A stretch of 47,812 bases of DNA from Bacillus sp. 123MFChir2 (lineage in GTDB: Bacteria; Bacillota; Bacilli; Bacillales; Bacillaceae_G). Under the pieces are notes generated by a model. It searched no databases. It had not been told where the DNA came from and was given only the letters and a program-made list of their open reading frames with translations. The position numbers and the translations under genes are program-made. The DNA lies in NCBI RefSeq assembly GCF_000383235.1, contig NZ_KB910958.1:1-47812 (forward strand), written 5' to 3'. Positions within the stretch are counted from its first letter, which is position 1; each line of letters starts with the position of its first letter. Positions 1 through 7,892 of this stretch are shown in pieces.

Positions 1-1
1 T

Positions 2-527
2 ATCCTTCATAAAACAGTGTATATGAGTAATCAACAAATTTTATTTCAAATCAAGAAGGGAGGGAACCTGGTTTAAAACTTATATCCCTTTGCGTATAGT
101 TGACTCGGATGAATGATTATGCGCAAAACAAGACCGTTCCTAACAGGAACCTGCCGTTATTCTTTCACAGTAGGTGAATGAGAAGGTGATAGCCTTGCGG
201 ACAGGAAAAAGGTGAGATCCCTTTTCGGTAGTTGGCTTTTGTCTTGGTTCGCCAACGTTTTGATAGATTTTTATAAGTTTTTTAAACCAGGATGGTGAAA
301 TAGAAGAAGGTTATTATCTTGTTTATGATCCGATTCCTTCACATGCTTTTATTGATGCGCATACCGGAGAAGACTTACATGAGCGTAGTCATTATGTAAT
401 TGAAACAAGAGAATTTCCAGCTTTAAGTGAGAAACCACAATTAGAAGCAAATATAGACCGTTTATTTCATATCGATAAGAACATTATGAAAAAAGTACAT
501 AAGGAATGTTTTTCATTTTGTCTATAA
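2..527 (+). pseudogene. Broken 3' remnant of a protein gene, split by an inverted-repeat element
   Basis: One reading frame is open at the left edge (2-73) and ends at a TAA inside the inverted repeat. A second frame is open after the repeat (about 267-527) and ends in a normal TAA. The second part has YYLVYDP, SHAFIDAHTGED and HYVIETREFP. The IDAHTGE stretch recalls the end of secreted YcdB/YcdC (PepSY-like) repeat proteins, but this is only a weak impression. The two parts are in different phases (codon starts 2 versus 0 modulo 3), so removing a segment of length 1 modulo 3 would rejoin them. The simplest reading is a gene destroyed by insertion, with its 5' part outside the window. Function is not assigned. 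Confidence 0.55.
67..291. repeat. MITE-like 225-bp element with 12-bp perfect terminal inverted repeats
   Basis: CCTGGTTTAAAA at 67-78 is the exact reverse complement of 280-291, and pairing continues inward (AACTT/AAGTT) past a 2-nt bulge. The interior holds several hairpins: GTTCC/GGAAC near 136-151, AAAAGG/CCTTTT near 206-225, and GTTGGC/GCCAAC near 231-256. No ORF of useful length lies inside. Size, ends and internal folding fit a non-autonomous mobile repeat of the kind called bcr elements in the B. cereus group. The precise family is not identified. Confidence 0.55.
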
Positions 528-601
528 AGCTGTACAGACACAAACAACCACTCGCCCACATACAAATAGTAAAGACCACTATTTTTGCGGGGGTGAAGAG
601 G

Positions 602-1315
602 TTGAGTCTGTTCGCCGCAATTGGATATATGATTCGTGAAATGTTTGTTTTCGTATCGTATGTCAAAAATAATGCATTTCCACAGCCGTTGTCGCCTGAT
701 GAGGAAAGGAAATACTTAGAGCTTATGGAGCAAGGCGATGCGCACGCAAGAAATATCCTCATCGAGCATAATTTACGTCTTGTGGCACATATTGTGAAAA
801 AATTTGAAAATACAGGAGAAGATGCAGAAGATTTAATTTCCATTGGCACGATTGGCTTAATTAAGGCAATTGAAAGTTATTCGCAAGGAAAAGGAACAAA
901 ACTCGCAACATATGCAGCTCGTTGTATTGAAAATGAGATTTTAATGCATTTACGTGTATTAAAGAAAACGAAAAAAGACGTTTCTCTTCATGATCCAATT
1001 GGTCAGGACAAAGAAGGGAATGAGATTTCCTTAATCGATATTTTAAAATCAGAATCAGAAGATGTAATTGATACGATTCAATTAAGTATGGAACTCGAGA
1101 AAATTAAAGAATACATCGATATATTAGATGAACGAGAAAAAGAAGTGATTGTGAACCGATTTGGTCTTGGCATGGAGAAAGAGAAAACGCAGCGCGAGAT
1201 TGCGAAAGCGCTTGGTATATCAAGAAGCTACGTATCACGTATTGAGAAACGGGCGTTAATGAAGATGTTTCATGAATTTGTTCGTGCGGAGAAGGAGAAG
1301 AAGGGGAAATGTTAA
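602..1315 (+). CDS. sigK: RNA polymerase sporulation sigma factor SigK (mother cell, late)
   Basis: The product is a 237-residue sigma-70 family protein that directs late mother-cell transcription, such as coat genes. The TTG at 602 follows a GGGGGTGA site and gives the expected short hydrophobic pro-sequence before [14 protein letters not shown]. This segment is normally removed by SpoIVFB. Core region 2 is clear ([20 protein letters not shown], then [15 protein letters not shown] and [14 protein letters not shown]), as is region 4 with the helix-turn-helix [20 protein letters not shown]. The gene is continuous, unlike the B. subtilis gene split by the skin element, so no excision is needed. 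A diverged copy of its last codons lies at 1745-1792. Confidence 0.96.
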   Translation: MSLFAAIGYMIREMFVFVSYVKNNAFPQPLSPDEERKYLELMEQGDAHARNILIEHNLRLVAHIVKKFENTGEDAEDLISIGTIGLIKAIESYSQGKGTKLATYAARCIENEILMHLRVLKKTKKDVSLHDPIGQDKEGNEISLIDILKSESEDVIDTIQLSMELEKIKEYIDILDEREKEVIVNRFGLGMEKEKTQREIAKALGISRSYVSRIEKRALMKMFHEFVRAEKEKKGKC

Positions 1316-1326
1316 GGATAATTAGC

Positions 1327-1359
1327 ACGGCTGTGGTAGATTCACAGCCGTATTTTTTT
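1327..1359 (+). terminator. Rho-independent terminator after sigK
   Basis: ACGGCTGTG (1327-1335) pairs perfectly with CACAGCCGT (1343-1351) around a 7-nt loop, followed by a T run. It starts 12 bases after the sigK stop. Confidence 0.9.
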
Positions 1360-1744
1360 GTTCTATATTTTACAAGTTTATAATTTTAGCTGTGAAAGTA
1401 ACTTGTGTTGATGAGCAAAAAACACGAGTTGCTTTGATAGCAATGTTGCTCAGGATGAAAATTTAGTGAAATAAAAAGTAATGGATAAAAGGAAAAATCC
1501 CTGGGGGACAGGGATTTACTAAGGGAGATATTATTATCGCGCAATGTCGAAATTTGGCATATTCAACAAATTAATATTATCACGAATTTTCAGGATATAG
1601 CGATAGTGAATGTGTCAAAAATGTGTACGGATTGCCTATAAAAGTGTTATTTAAATAGAAAGTTGTATTTGGTGAGTAAACAGGAAAAACCCCTAGCTTT
1701 CATACGGCTAGAGCTTTTTATAGAATTCATTGACTACTGTAACC
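1360..1744. other. Gene-free interval with two small hairpins
   Basis: No convincing coding region is seen on either strand. A perfect 9-bp hairpin lies at 1495-1517 (AAATCCCTG / CAGGGATTT, 5-nt loop). A second hairpin at about 1692-1722 (CTAGC / GCTAG) is followed by a T-rich run and could be a weak terminator. The interval lies between the two copies of the sigK 3' end. Confidence 0.5.
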
Positions 1745-1792
1745 CATGAATTTGTTCGTGCAGAGAAAGAGAAGAAAGGGAAGTATTTTTGA
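1745..1792 (+). pseudogene. Second, diverged copy of the sigK 3' end
   Basis: From 1745 the DNA repeats the last part of sigK (1271-1313) with five differences in 43 bases, all between G and A. Four are synonymous and the fifth falls in the last codon. The frame reads [15 protein letters not shown] then stop, against [14 protein letters not shown] in the intact gene. Similarity begins abruptly at 1745. No start or upstream sigK sequence is present, so this is a fragment. It suggests a recombination or insertion event that left an old gene end behind. Confidence 0.8.
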
Positions 1793-1794
1793 AG

Positions 1795-1836
1795 AAAGTG
1801 CTTGCCTTTATTCAAAGGTAGGCACTTTTCTTTTTT
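1795..1836 (+). terminator. Intrinsic terminator after the sigK tail copy
   Basis: AAAGTGCTTGCCTTT pairs with AAAGGTAGGCACTTT (one G-T or mismatch) around ATTC, followed by CTTTTTT. Its position just after the duplicated tail suggests it was once the terminator of a complete sigK. Confidence 0.85.
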
Positions 1837-1838
1837 AT

Positions 1839-1955
1839 CCCGCATTAACGGGCAGTAAGACCCCCACCTCAAGGTTCAGAAGAAACGAAGAAGATAGGTG
1901 GGGGATGAACAAAAACCCCCACTGATGGAAGTTTCGCTTTATATAAAATGAAACT
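1839..1955. repeat. Cluster of palindromes, possible end of a lost insertion sequence
   Basis: CCCG/CGGG (1839-1852) is followed by CCCCCACCT (1861-1869), which pairs perfectly with AGGTGGGGG (1896-1904). Another CCCCCAC copy follows near 1916-1922, then a GTTTC/GAAAC hairpin near 1930-1951. No ORF overlaps. Subterminal palindromes of this kind are typical of transposon ends such as IS200/IS605, but no transposase remains, so the origin is inference. From 1956 to 2109 nothing else is seen. Confidence 0.4.
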
Positions 1956-2109
1956 CCTATGATAAATCGATGTTCACGGTTGAAAATGATGGGTTCTATC
2001 TGTAATATTAAAAGGTGCTAATAATTTATGATATAGAAACAAGAATAGGAAAAACTACATGTAAGGGTCTTATTACAACATTATATATCATAGTAGGGGG
2101 TTCCGCAGT

Positions 2110-2889
2110 TTGCAACGTACGTTATATCGATTATTGATTGAACTTACAAACGGTCGTTTTACATCTTATATATTGCGTAAATTTGCACAGTCTCATTTAA
2201 GTTCAATGATTATTCCATCTTATGCGAAGGTATTTCAAATTAACCAAGATGAGATGGAGAGGGATTTAAAAGAGTATCAAACACTTCATGAATTATTTAC
2301 GCGTAAATTAAAAGAGGGCAAACGATCAATTGATACAGAAGAGTCTGCTATTGTGAGTCCGGTTGATGGTGTTTTTGCAGATCATGGTCCCATTGATGAG
2401 GCAAAAATGTTTGAGATTAAAGGGAAACGCTATTCTATTGTAGACATGCTTGATACGGACGAAAGGGCAACGCGTTACGCAGGTGGTACATACATGGTGA
2501 TTTATTTAAGCCCAAGCCACTACCATCGTATTCATAGTCCACTTTCTGGTACAGTGACAGAGCGTTTTGTACTTGGAAGGAAGTCATATCCTGTTAATGC
2601 AGCAGGGATGAAATATGGAAAGGATACGTTGTCTAAAAACTATCGCTCTGTAACAGAGATAGAGAGCGAAGGCGAGCGGATGGCGCTTGTTAAAGTAGGT
2701 GCAATGTTTGTGAATAGTATTGAACTGTTGCATGAGAGAGAAACTATGCAAAAAGGTGAAGAGATGGCCTATTTTACATTTGGCTCCACAGTCGTGCTAT
2801 TATTTGAAAAAGGTATGGTTGAAGTCGTTCAATCGTTAGCTAGTGGACAAGAGGTTCGTGTTGGTGAGAAAGTGGCAACTCGATTATAA
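2110..2889 (+). CDS. psd: Phosphatidylserine decarboxylase proenzyme
   Basis: The enzyme converts phosphatidylserine to phosphatidylethanolamine at the membrane and uses a pyruvoyl group made by self-cleavage. The 259-residue product has [11 protein letters not shown] near residue 84, [13 protein letters not shown] near 133, [14 protein letters not shown] near 157, and the cleavage motif FGST close to the C-terminus. Cleavage at Gly-Ser yields the large beta and small alpha chains. FGST rather than LGST is usual in Bacillus. The TTG start at 2110 lies 9 bases after GGGGG. A terminator follows directly, so the gene appears monocistronic. Confidence 0.95.
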   Translation: MQRTLYRLLIELTNGRFTSYILRKFAQSHLSSMIIPSYAKVFQINQDEMERDLKEYQTLHELFTRKLKEGKRSIDTEESAIVSPVDGVFADHGPIDEAKMFEIKGKRYSIVDMLDTDERATRYAGGTYMVIYLSPSHYHRIHSPLSGTVTERFVLGRKSYPVNAAGMKYGKDTLSKNYRSVTEIESEGERMALVKVGAMFVNSIELLHERETMQKGEEMAYFTFGSTVVLLFEKGMVEVVQSLASGQEVRVGEKVATRL

Positions 2890-2917
2890 AAGAGCCGTCT
2901 TATAAGATGGCTCTTTT
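2889..2917 (+). terminator. Terminator after psd
   Basis: AAGAGCCGTCTTA is followed at once by TAAGATGGCTCTTTTT. The long stem has one G-T pair and a T run, and begins at the psd stop codon. Confidence 0.9.
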
Positions 2918-2995
2918 TACAGGTGAAGCGGGGATCTCGTTCAACTAATCATAAGTGGTTAAATGTTATCTATGGAAGTTTTACTGTATATATAC

Positions 2996-3151
2996 TTAAG
3001 ACGATTTTAAAAGCTTGTCTTCTAATGAGCGTCTAATAATTTCTTGTTTAATAAGTAAAATGAAGTCAGGATTTAAATTTAGTTCTTTTGCTTTATAATA
3101 AGACTCAGTGAGTAATTCAGTAGATAACTGTTCCATATGTTTCGCCGTCAA
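2996..3151 (-). CDS. sda: Sporulation checkpoint inhibitor Sda
   Basis: Read on the minus strand this is a 51-residue protein containing [20 protein letters not shown], then [19 protein letters not shown]. It matches Sda, the helical-hairpin inhibitor that binds the histidine kinase KinA and blocks the sporulation phosphorelay when replication is perturbed. The TTG at 3151 is chosen because a GGAGGTGA site (about 3160-3167) lies 9 bases upstream. The ATG at 3136 would be 24 bases away, although the conserved part begins there. In B. subtilis sda also lies close to yqeG. The facing DnaA boxes support the assignment. Confidence 0.9.
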   Translation of the reverse strand: MTAKHMEQLSTELLTESYYKAKELNLNPDFILLIKQEIIRRSLEDKLLKSS

Positions 3152-3191
3152 GGCGGTTCACCTCCTGCGAAAAAGGAAATTTGTCTCATTT

Positions 3192-3220
3192 AATGTACCA
3201 AAAATTGTCTTATGTCACAA
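3192..3220 (-). promoter_or_regulatory. Candidate sigma-A promoter of sda
   Basis: On the minus strand TTGTGA (3220-3215) and TACATT (3197-3192) are 17 bases apart. Each matches the consensus at four of six positions, and the distance to the sda start is suitable. Confidence 0.4.
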
Positions 3221-3228
3221 TCTGTTGG

Positions 3229-3328
3229 TTATCCACATTCTGTCGTGGATAAGATGTGTGAGAATTGTTGATAATTTTCGAATTAACTGAATTTAACTGG
3301 AGGGAAATTGTGTACAAGTTTATCCACA
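3229..3328. promoter_or_regulatory. Cluster of DnaA boxes upstream of sda
   Basis: Two perfect TTATCCACA boxes lie at 3229-3237 and 3320-3328 (plus strand), and a TTATCCACG box lies on the minus strand at 3244-3252. Two further one-mismatch boxes are TTATCAACA (minus, 3266-3274) and TTGTACACA (minus, 3309-3317). The first box lies just upstream of the sda -35 candidate. DnaA-dependent control of sda is established in B. subtilis, so this arrangement probably links replication initiation to sporulation timing. Only about 100 bases are involved and there is no AT-rich unwinding region with dnaA nearby, so it is not oriC. Confidence 0.75.
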
Positions 3329-3452
3329 GATGTATAATCGAAAAATGCTGTCGAAAAATTTTATCCCATTTTAATAGACAGTAGTTGTTAGATGATTTAT
3401 CTCGCTCTTGCATAAAATTGCGACAAGAGTGACTTCCTGTAAGAGCCCGATA

Positions 3453-3503
3453 AGTTCAACTTCCACTTTGAGAACGGGTTTCTCTCAAAGTGGAAGTTGA
3501 ACT
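3453..3503. repeat. Perfect 21-bp inverted repeat (hairpin) before yqeG
   Basis: Bases 3453-3473 are the exact reverse complement of 3483-3503 with a 9-nt loop. No T run follows in either direction, so it is not a standard terminator. It ends about 20 bases before the yqeG ribosome binding site and would be part of the yqeG leader RNA. Confidence 0.8.
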
Positions 3504-3533
3504 ATACAAAACTCCTCAAAGAGGTGAAAGAGA

Positions 3534-4046
3534 TTGAGTTTATTTTTACCGAATGAATACGTGAAAAACGTGTATCATATTCAACCTGAAGAATTGAAAA
3601 ACCGAGGTATAAAAGGAATCATTACTGATTTAGATAATACCTTAATCGAATGGGATCGCCCGAATGCGACACCGCAATTGGAAGAATGGTTTGCAAAAAT
3701 GAGAGAACACGGCATTCAAGTGACAGTTGTTTCGAATAATAACGAGCAACGTGTAAAAGATTTTGCTGATCCGCTTGGTATTCCGTTTATTCATAGTGCA
3801 CGTAAGCCGCTCGTTCGCGCTTTTAAACAAGCGCTAATGAAAATGAATCTGCGTGCGGCAGAGGTAGTTGTAATTGGAGATCAAGTATTAACAGATGTGC
3901 TTGGGGGGAATCGTGTTGGTTTGCATACGATTTTAGTTGTTCCAGTTGCAAAAACAGATGGATTTATGACGCGTTTTAATCGGAAAATTGAGCGTAGAAT
4001 CATGCGTAATATGAAGAAAAAAGGTTTAATTAATTGGGAGGAATAA
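3534..4046 (+). CDS. yqeG: YqeG family HAD-type (IIIA) phosphatase
   Basis: The 170-residue protein has the HAD nucleophile motif DLDNTL (residues 32-37), motif II VVSNNN near 65, the lysine of RKPLVRAFKQAL near 90, and the acidic motif GDQVLTDVLGGNR near 116. It belongs to the YqeG HAD phosphatase family, whose substrate is unsettled. A TTG start at 3534 follows GAGGTGAAAG. It ends 2 bases before yqeH and begins an eight-gene cluster running to yqeM, so a role connected with YqeH-type ribosome work is possible but inferred only from position. Confidence 0.9.
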   Translation: MSLFLPNEYVKNVYHIQPEELKNRGIKGIITDLDNTLIEWDRPNATPQLEEWFAKMREHGIQVTVVSNNNEQRVKDFADPLGIPFIHSARKPLVRAFKQALMKMNLRAAEVVVIGDQVLTDVLGGNRVGLHTILVVPVAKTDGFMTRFNRKIERRIMRNMKKKGLINWEE

Positions 4047-4048
4047 GC

Positions 4049-5155
4049 TTGACTGAGACGTTTAAATGTATTGGATGCGGCGTTGCAATCCAAACAGAAA
4101 ATAAAAATGAAGTTGGCTATGCACCAGCTTCTTCATTAGAGAAAGAGCATATCATTTGTCAGCGTTGTTTTCGCTTAAAGCATTATAATGAAATTCAAGA
4201 TGTGTCATTAACAGATGATGATTTTTTACGCATTTTAAATGGAATTGGACAATCTGATGCATTAGTTGTTAAAATTGTTGATATTTTTGACTTTAGTGGA
4301 AGCTGGCTTCCTGGTCTGCATCGCTTTGTTGGAAATAATAAAGTACTTCTTGTCGGGAACAAAGCAGATTTAATTCCAAAATCAGTAAAGAATGAAAAGC
4401 TTACACATTGGATGCGCTATAGTGCAAAACAACTTGGTTTAAAGCCAGAAGAGGTTTTCTTAATTAGTGCTGCAAAAGGTCAAGGTATCGAAGAGCTTGC
4501 GAACGCAATTGAACAATACCGTGATGGAAAAGATGTGTATGTTGTTGGATGTACAAATGTTGGGAAATCAACGTTTATTAACCGTATTATTAAAACGTTT
4601 AGCGAGGAAACGGAAAATGTCATTACGACATCACATTTCCCGGGTACAACGCTAGACTTAATTGATATTCCGCTTGATGAAACTTCATCTTTATATGATA
4701 CGCCAGGTATTATTAATCATCATCAAATGGCGCATTACGTTGGAAAGCAAAGCTTAAAAATCATTACGCCAACAAAAGAAATTAAGCCGATGATCTTTCA
4801 ACTGAATGAAGAACAAACGTTATTCTTCGGGGGATTAGCACGATTTGATTATATAAGCGGTGGTCGTCGTTCGTTTACTTGTCATTTATCTAATCGCCTT
4901 ACGATTCATCGTACGAAGCTTGAAAAAGCAGATGCATTGTATGAAAAACATGCCGGAGAATTATTAAATCCACCAACACCAGAAGAACTTGAAAACATGC
5001 CTGAGCTTGTAAAGTACGAGTTTACCATTCATGAACCGAAAACAGATGTTGTATTTTCAGGTTTAGGATGGGTAACAGTGAATGAAGCTGGTGCAAAAAT
5101 TGCAGCGCATGTACCAAAAGGAGTTAGTGTTTCATTACGTAAATCTTTAATTTAA
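4049..5155 (+). CDS. yqeH: Circularly permuted ribosome-assembly GTPase YqeH
   Basis: YqeH is needed for 30S subunit biogenesis in B. subtilis. The N-terminus carries a zinc-finger pair C7-x2-C10 and C37-x2-C40. GTPase motifs occur in permuted order: NKAD (G4), then the SAAKG-like G5, then GCTNVGKST (G1), TT (G2) and DTPG (G3). The C-terminal third is the family-specific RNA-binding part. The start is the TTG at 4049, 7 bases after GGGAGG; an in-frame TTG further upstream at 4034 lies on top of the ribosome site and is unlikely. The length of 368 fits the family. Confidence 0.95.
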   Translation: MTETFKCIGCGVAIQTENKNEVGYAPASSLEKEHIICQRCFRLKHYNEIQDVSLTDDDFLRILNGIGQSDALVVKIVDIFDFSGSWLPGLHRFVGNNKVLLVGNKADLIPKSVKNEKLTHWMRYSAKQLGLKPEEVFLISAAKGQGIEELANAIEQYRDGKDVYVVGCTNVGKSTFINRIIKTFSEETENVITTSHFPGTTLDLIDIPLDETSSLYDTPGIINHHQMAHYVGKQSLKIITPTKEIKPMIFQLNEEQTLFFGGLARFDYISGGRRSFTCHLSNRLTIHRTKLEKADALYEKHAGELLNPPTPEELENMPELVKYEFTIHEPKTDVVFSGLGWVTVNEAGAKIAAHVPKGVSVSLRKSLI

Positions 5156-5169
5156 AGTGGTGAGGGCTT

Positions 5170-6003
5170 GTGAAACAATTATATGGCGTAATTGGAAATC
5201 CAATTGGACATTCCTTATCACCGCTTATGCATAATGATGCATTTGTCCATTTTGAGCTGGATGCACATTATCATGCTTTTCTCGTTCAAGAGAGTGAATT
5301 AGGCGAAGCGGTGAAAGGATTGAAGGCGCTTGGAGTTGTTGGATTTAATGTGACAACGCCGCACAAGGTTTCGATTATGCAGCATTTAGATGAAATTGAT
5401 CCTTTGGCAGAACAAATCGGTGCGGTAAATACAGTGCTTCATAAAGAAGGAAAATTAATTGGCTATAATACAGATGGAATAGGGTATGTTCGTTCATTGC
5501 AATCTATTAGTAAAGAGCCATTGACGAACAAACGTATTTTACTGCTCGGAGCTGGCGGTGCGTGCCGTGCAATTTATTATTCGCTTGCAGATGCTGGTGT
5601 GAAAGAGATTGACATTGCAAATCGTACAGTAGAGAAAGCAGAGCAGCTTATTGAAAAATGTAGAAGTGAAGTCATGTCTTTGGCACTTTCCTTAGAAGAA
5701 GCAACAGAGAAACAAGCGTTGTATGATATTATCATTCATACAACGACAGTAGGGATGCATCCTCATGTAGAAGATACACCGCTACGCATTCGAGGTTTGA
5801 AAAAAGGAAGCATTGTATCTGATATTATTTATAATCCGTTTGAAACGAAGTTGTTGCAAGACGCAAAAGCGCACGGGGCAATTGTGCAAAATGGCATTGA
5901 TATGTTTGTTTTTCAAGGCGCACTTGCATTTGAAATTTGGACGGGACGTTTCCCGAATATAGAACGAATGACACAAATAGTAATGAAAAAGCTTGGAGGC
6001 TAA
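5170..6003 (+). CDS. aroE: Shikimate dehydrogenase (NADP+)
   Basis: This enzyme reduces 3-dehydroshikimate to shikimate in aromatic amino acid synthesis. The 277-residue product shows the substrate-binding [14 protein letters not shown] (residues 9-22), the catalytic lysine in TTPHKVS, NTDGIGY, and the Rossmann loop [12 protein letters not shown] followed by NRT. The NRT motif after the nucleotide loop favours NADP use. The GTG start at 5170 follows GGTGAGGG. It sits 14 bases after yqeH and 4 before yqeI, as in B. subtilis. Confidence 0.96.
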   Translation: MKQLYGVIGNPIGHSLSPLMHNDAFVHFELDAHYHAFLVQESELGEAVKGLKALGVVGFNVTTPHKVSIMQHLDEIDPLAEQIGAVNTVLHKEGKLIGYNTDGIGYVRSLQSISKEPLTNKRILLLGAGGACRAIYYSLADAGVKEIDIANRTVEKAEQLIEKCRSEVMSLALSLEEATEKQALYDIIIHTTTVGMHPHVEDTPLRIRGLKKGSIVSDIIYNPFETKLLQDAKAHGAIVQNGIDMFVFQGALAFEIWTGRFPNIERMTQIVMKKLGG

Positions 6004-6007
6004 ATAC

Positions 6008-6307
6008 ATGTTAACAGGAAAACAAAAACGATTTTTACGTGCAGAGGCACATCATTTAACGCCAATTTTTCAAGTTGGTAAAGGCGGCGTAAATGAAAAT
6101 ATGGTAAAACAAATTGCAGAAGCGCTAGAAGTACGTGAGTTAATCAAGGTTAGCGTACTGCAAAACTGCGAATTTGATCGCCATGAAGTAGCAGAAGAGG
6201 TTGCACAAGGTGCAAAAGCTGAACTTGTACAGGTAATCGGAAGTACAATCGTCTTATATAAAGAATCAAGAGAAAATAAACGTATTGTGTTACCAAAAAC
6301 AAAGTAA
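6008..6307 (+). CDS. yqeI: YhbY-type CRM-domain RNA-binding protein YqeI
   Basis: The small 99-residue protein has the CRM/YhbY fold pattern: LTGKQKRFLRAEAHHL, then IFQVGKGGVNENMV (GxxG-like loop), then the C-terminal IVLYKES. Family members associate with pre-50S subunits. The ATG at 6008 is preceded by GGAGG located inside the aroE end; an upstream in-frame ATG at 5993 overlaps that site. The context among ribosome-assembly genes agrees with the proposed role. Confidence 0.93.
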   Translation: MLTGKQKRFLRAEAHHLTPIFQVGKGGVNENMVKQIAEALEVRELIKVSVLQNCEFDRHEVAEEVAQGAKAELVQVIGSTIVLYKESRENKRIVLPKTK

Positions 6308-6410
6308 CGATTTCTAAAAGTTAGTTGAACCAATCGAGTTCGTATGGGTTTCTCGTTTTGTTATAAATGAGAATTATCACCTATAAGGACGAGGTAAAGG
6401 GGCGTTTTCT

Positions 6411-6980
6411 TTGAAGAGAATCGGGATTATTGGCGGGACATTTGACCCGCCTCATAATGGACATTTGTTAATTGCAAATGAAGTGTATGATACATTGGAG
6501 CTTGATGAGGTTTGGTTTCTACCAAATCAAATCCCCCCTCATAAACGAGACAAGGACGTTTCAAGTGTACGTAATCGTTTAGAAATGATTCATTTAGCAA
6601 TTGAACAAGATATGCATTTCTCTATTTGTTTAGCGGAACTGGAACGAGAAGGTCCGTCTTACACATATGACACTATGTTACAATTGACAAAGGAGCATCC
6701 AGACGTTCAATTTTATTTTATTATTGGCGGGGATATGGTGGAGTATTTACCAAAATGGTATAACATCGATGAATTGTTAAAGCTTGTTACGTTTGTCGGG
6801 GTTTCACGTCCTGGTTATACACTTTTTACGCCTTATGATATTGTAACGGTAGAAATTCCAGAATTCGCTATTTCTTCTTCGCTTCTTCGCGAACGTGTTA
6901 CAAAGAAGAAGACGTGCAAATACTTGCTTCCTAAAGGGGTACAGGAATATATTGAGAGGAATGGGCTATATGGATCGTAA
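6411..6980 (+). CDS. nadD: Nicotinate-nucleotide adenylyltransferase
   Basis: NadD joins nicotinate mononucleotide and ATP to make deamido-NAD. The 189-residue protein carries [12 protein letters not shown] (residues 8-19) with the HxGH nucleotidyltransferase signature, the QIPPHK substrate loop near 40, and the C-terminal [10 protein letters not shown] version of the ISSTxxR motif. The TTG start at 6411 follows AAAGGGG. Its last 11 bases overlap yqeK, which suggests coupled translation. Confidence 0.96.
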   Translation: MKRIGIIGGTFDPPHNGHLLIANEVYDTLELDEVWFLPNQIPPHKRDKDVSSVRNRLEMIHLAIEQDMHFSICLAELEREGPSYTYDTMLQLTKEHPDVQFYFIIGGDMVEYLPKWYNIDELLKLVTFVGVSRPGYTLFTPYDIVTVEIPEFAISSSLLRERVTKKKTCKYLLPKGVQEYIERNGLYGS

Positions 6981-7539
6981 ACGGGCACTTGAAATTGTGA
7001 AACAGCAAATGCATGAAAAGCGTTATATTCATACAATTGGTGTTATGGAAACGGCTATTGAACTTGCAAAGCAATATGGTGTTGATGAAAAAAAAGCGGA
7101 AATGGCAGCTATTTTTCACGATTATGCAAAGTGTAGACCGATTTCAGAAATGGAAGAGATTATTAAGCGCGAACATTTGCCAAAAGATTTATTGTTTTAT
7201 AATAAAGAATTGTGGCATGCGCCGGTTGGGGCATATTTAGTAGAACGAGAAGTCGGTATTACAGATGCTGATATACTACAAGCTATTACGTATCATACGA
7301 GTGGACATGAACAGATGACGATGCTTGATAAAGTGATTTACGTGGCGGATTATATTGAACCTGGTCGTAAGTTTCCAGGTGTTGAAGAAGCACGGAAGTT
7401 AGCGAGAGAAGATCTCAATCAAGCGTTATTATATGCTTTAAAGCATACAATCCAATTTTTAATGGAAAAGAATCAAACGATTTATCCATTAACATTTCAA
7501 ACGTATAATGCAGTCATTAAGGAGGACTTTACGAAATGA
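6970..7539 (+). CDS. yqeK: HD-domain phosphohydrolase YqeK (diadenosine tetraphosphate hydrolase type)
   Basis: The 189-residue HD-domain enzyme has metal ligands visible as H21, H50-D51 (FHDYAK) and later H and D residues in [22 protein letters not shown]. The family hydrolyses Ap4A symmetrically. The ATG at 6970 is preferred over the ATG at 6961 because the AGAGG site at 6955-6959 is too close to the latter. It overlaps nadD by 11 bases and rsfS by 4. Confidence 0.92.
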   Translation: MDRKRALEIVKQQMHEKRYIHTIGVMETAIELAKQYGVDEKKAEMAAIFHDYAKCRPISEMEEIIKREHLPKDLLFYNKELWHAPVGAYLVEREVGITDADILQAITYHTSGHEQMTMLDKVIYVADYIEPGRKFPGVEEARKLAREDLNQALLYALKHTIQFLMEKNQTIYPLTFQTYNAVIKEDFTK

Positions 7540-7892
7540 AGGACAGAGAATTATTAGTATTGGCAGCGCGAGCAGCTGATGATAAAAGAGCAGAAGATAT
7601 TGTTGTGTTAAATATGCAAGGAATTTCCCCGCTTGCTGATTATTTTGTAATTTGTCATGGTAACTCAGATAAACAGGTGCAAGCAATCGCTCGTGAAGTG
7701 AAAGAACAAGCGCATGAAGTACAAGTTGATGTAAAACGTATGGAAGGCTTTGAAGAAGCACGTTGGGTATTAGTTGATCTTGGTGATGTTGTTGTACACG
7801 TATTCCATAAAGATGAGCGTGATTATTATAATTTAGAGCGTCTATGGGGCGATGTACCGCGCGAAGATGTTACAGAAGAGTTAGGTCAATGA
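7536..7892 (+). CDS. rsfS: Ribosome silencing factor RsfS
   Basis: RsfS binds uL14 on the large subunit and prevents subunit joining when nutrients run low. The 118-residue protein shows LAARAADDKRAEDIVVLNM, then DYFVICHGNSDKQVQAIAREV and the C-terminal WVLVDLGDVVVHVFHKDERDYYNLERLW typical of the Iojap/RsfS family. The ATG at 7536 overlaps the yqeK end, with AAGGAGG just upstream. Its stop overlaps the next start as ATGA. Confidence 0.95.
   Translation: MKDRELLVLAARAADDKRAEDIVVLNMQGISPLADYFVICHGNSDKQVQAIAREVKEQAHEVQVDVKRMEGFEEARWVLVDLGDVVVHVFHKDERDYYNLERLWGDVPREDVTEELGQ

Noticed and set aside
559-567. CATACAAAT upstream of sigK, like a sigma-E or sigma-K -10 box
   Set aside because: No matching -35 element lies at 13-15 bases; the only similar word is over 30 bases away.
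3108-3290. Plus-strand ORF of 60 codons antisense to sda
   Set aside because: It is the shadow of sda and its DnaA-box region, with no ribosome site or recognisable protein.
3229-3328. DnaA-box cluster as a replication origin
   Set aside because: There is no dnaA-dnaN gene pair and no AT-rich unwinding element; the cluster fits the sda promoter.
6362-6382. TGAGAATTATCA resembling a Fur box before nadD
   Set aside because: It is shorter than the 7-1-7 pattern, lacks symmetry, and nadD has no expected iron link.
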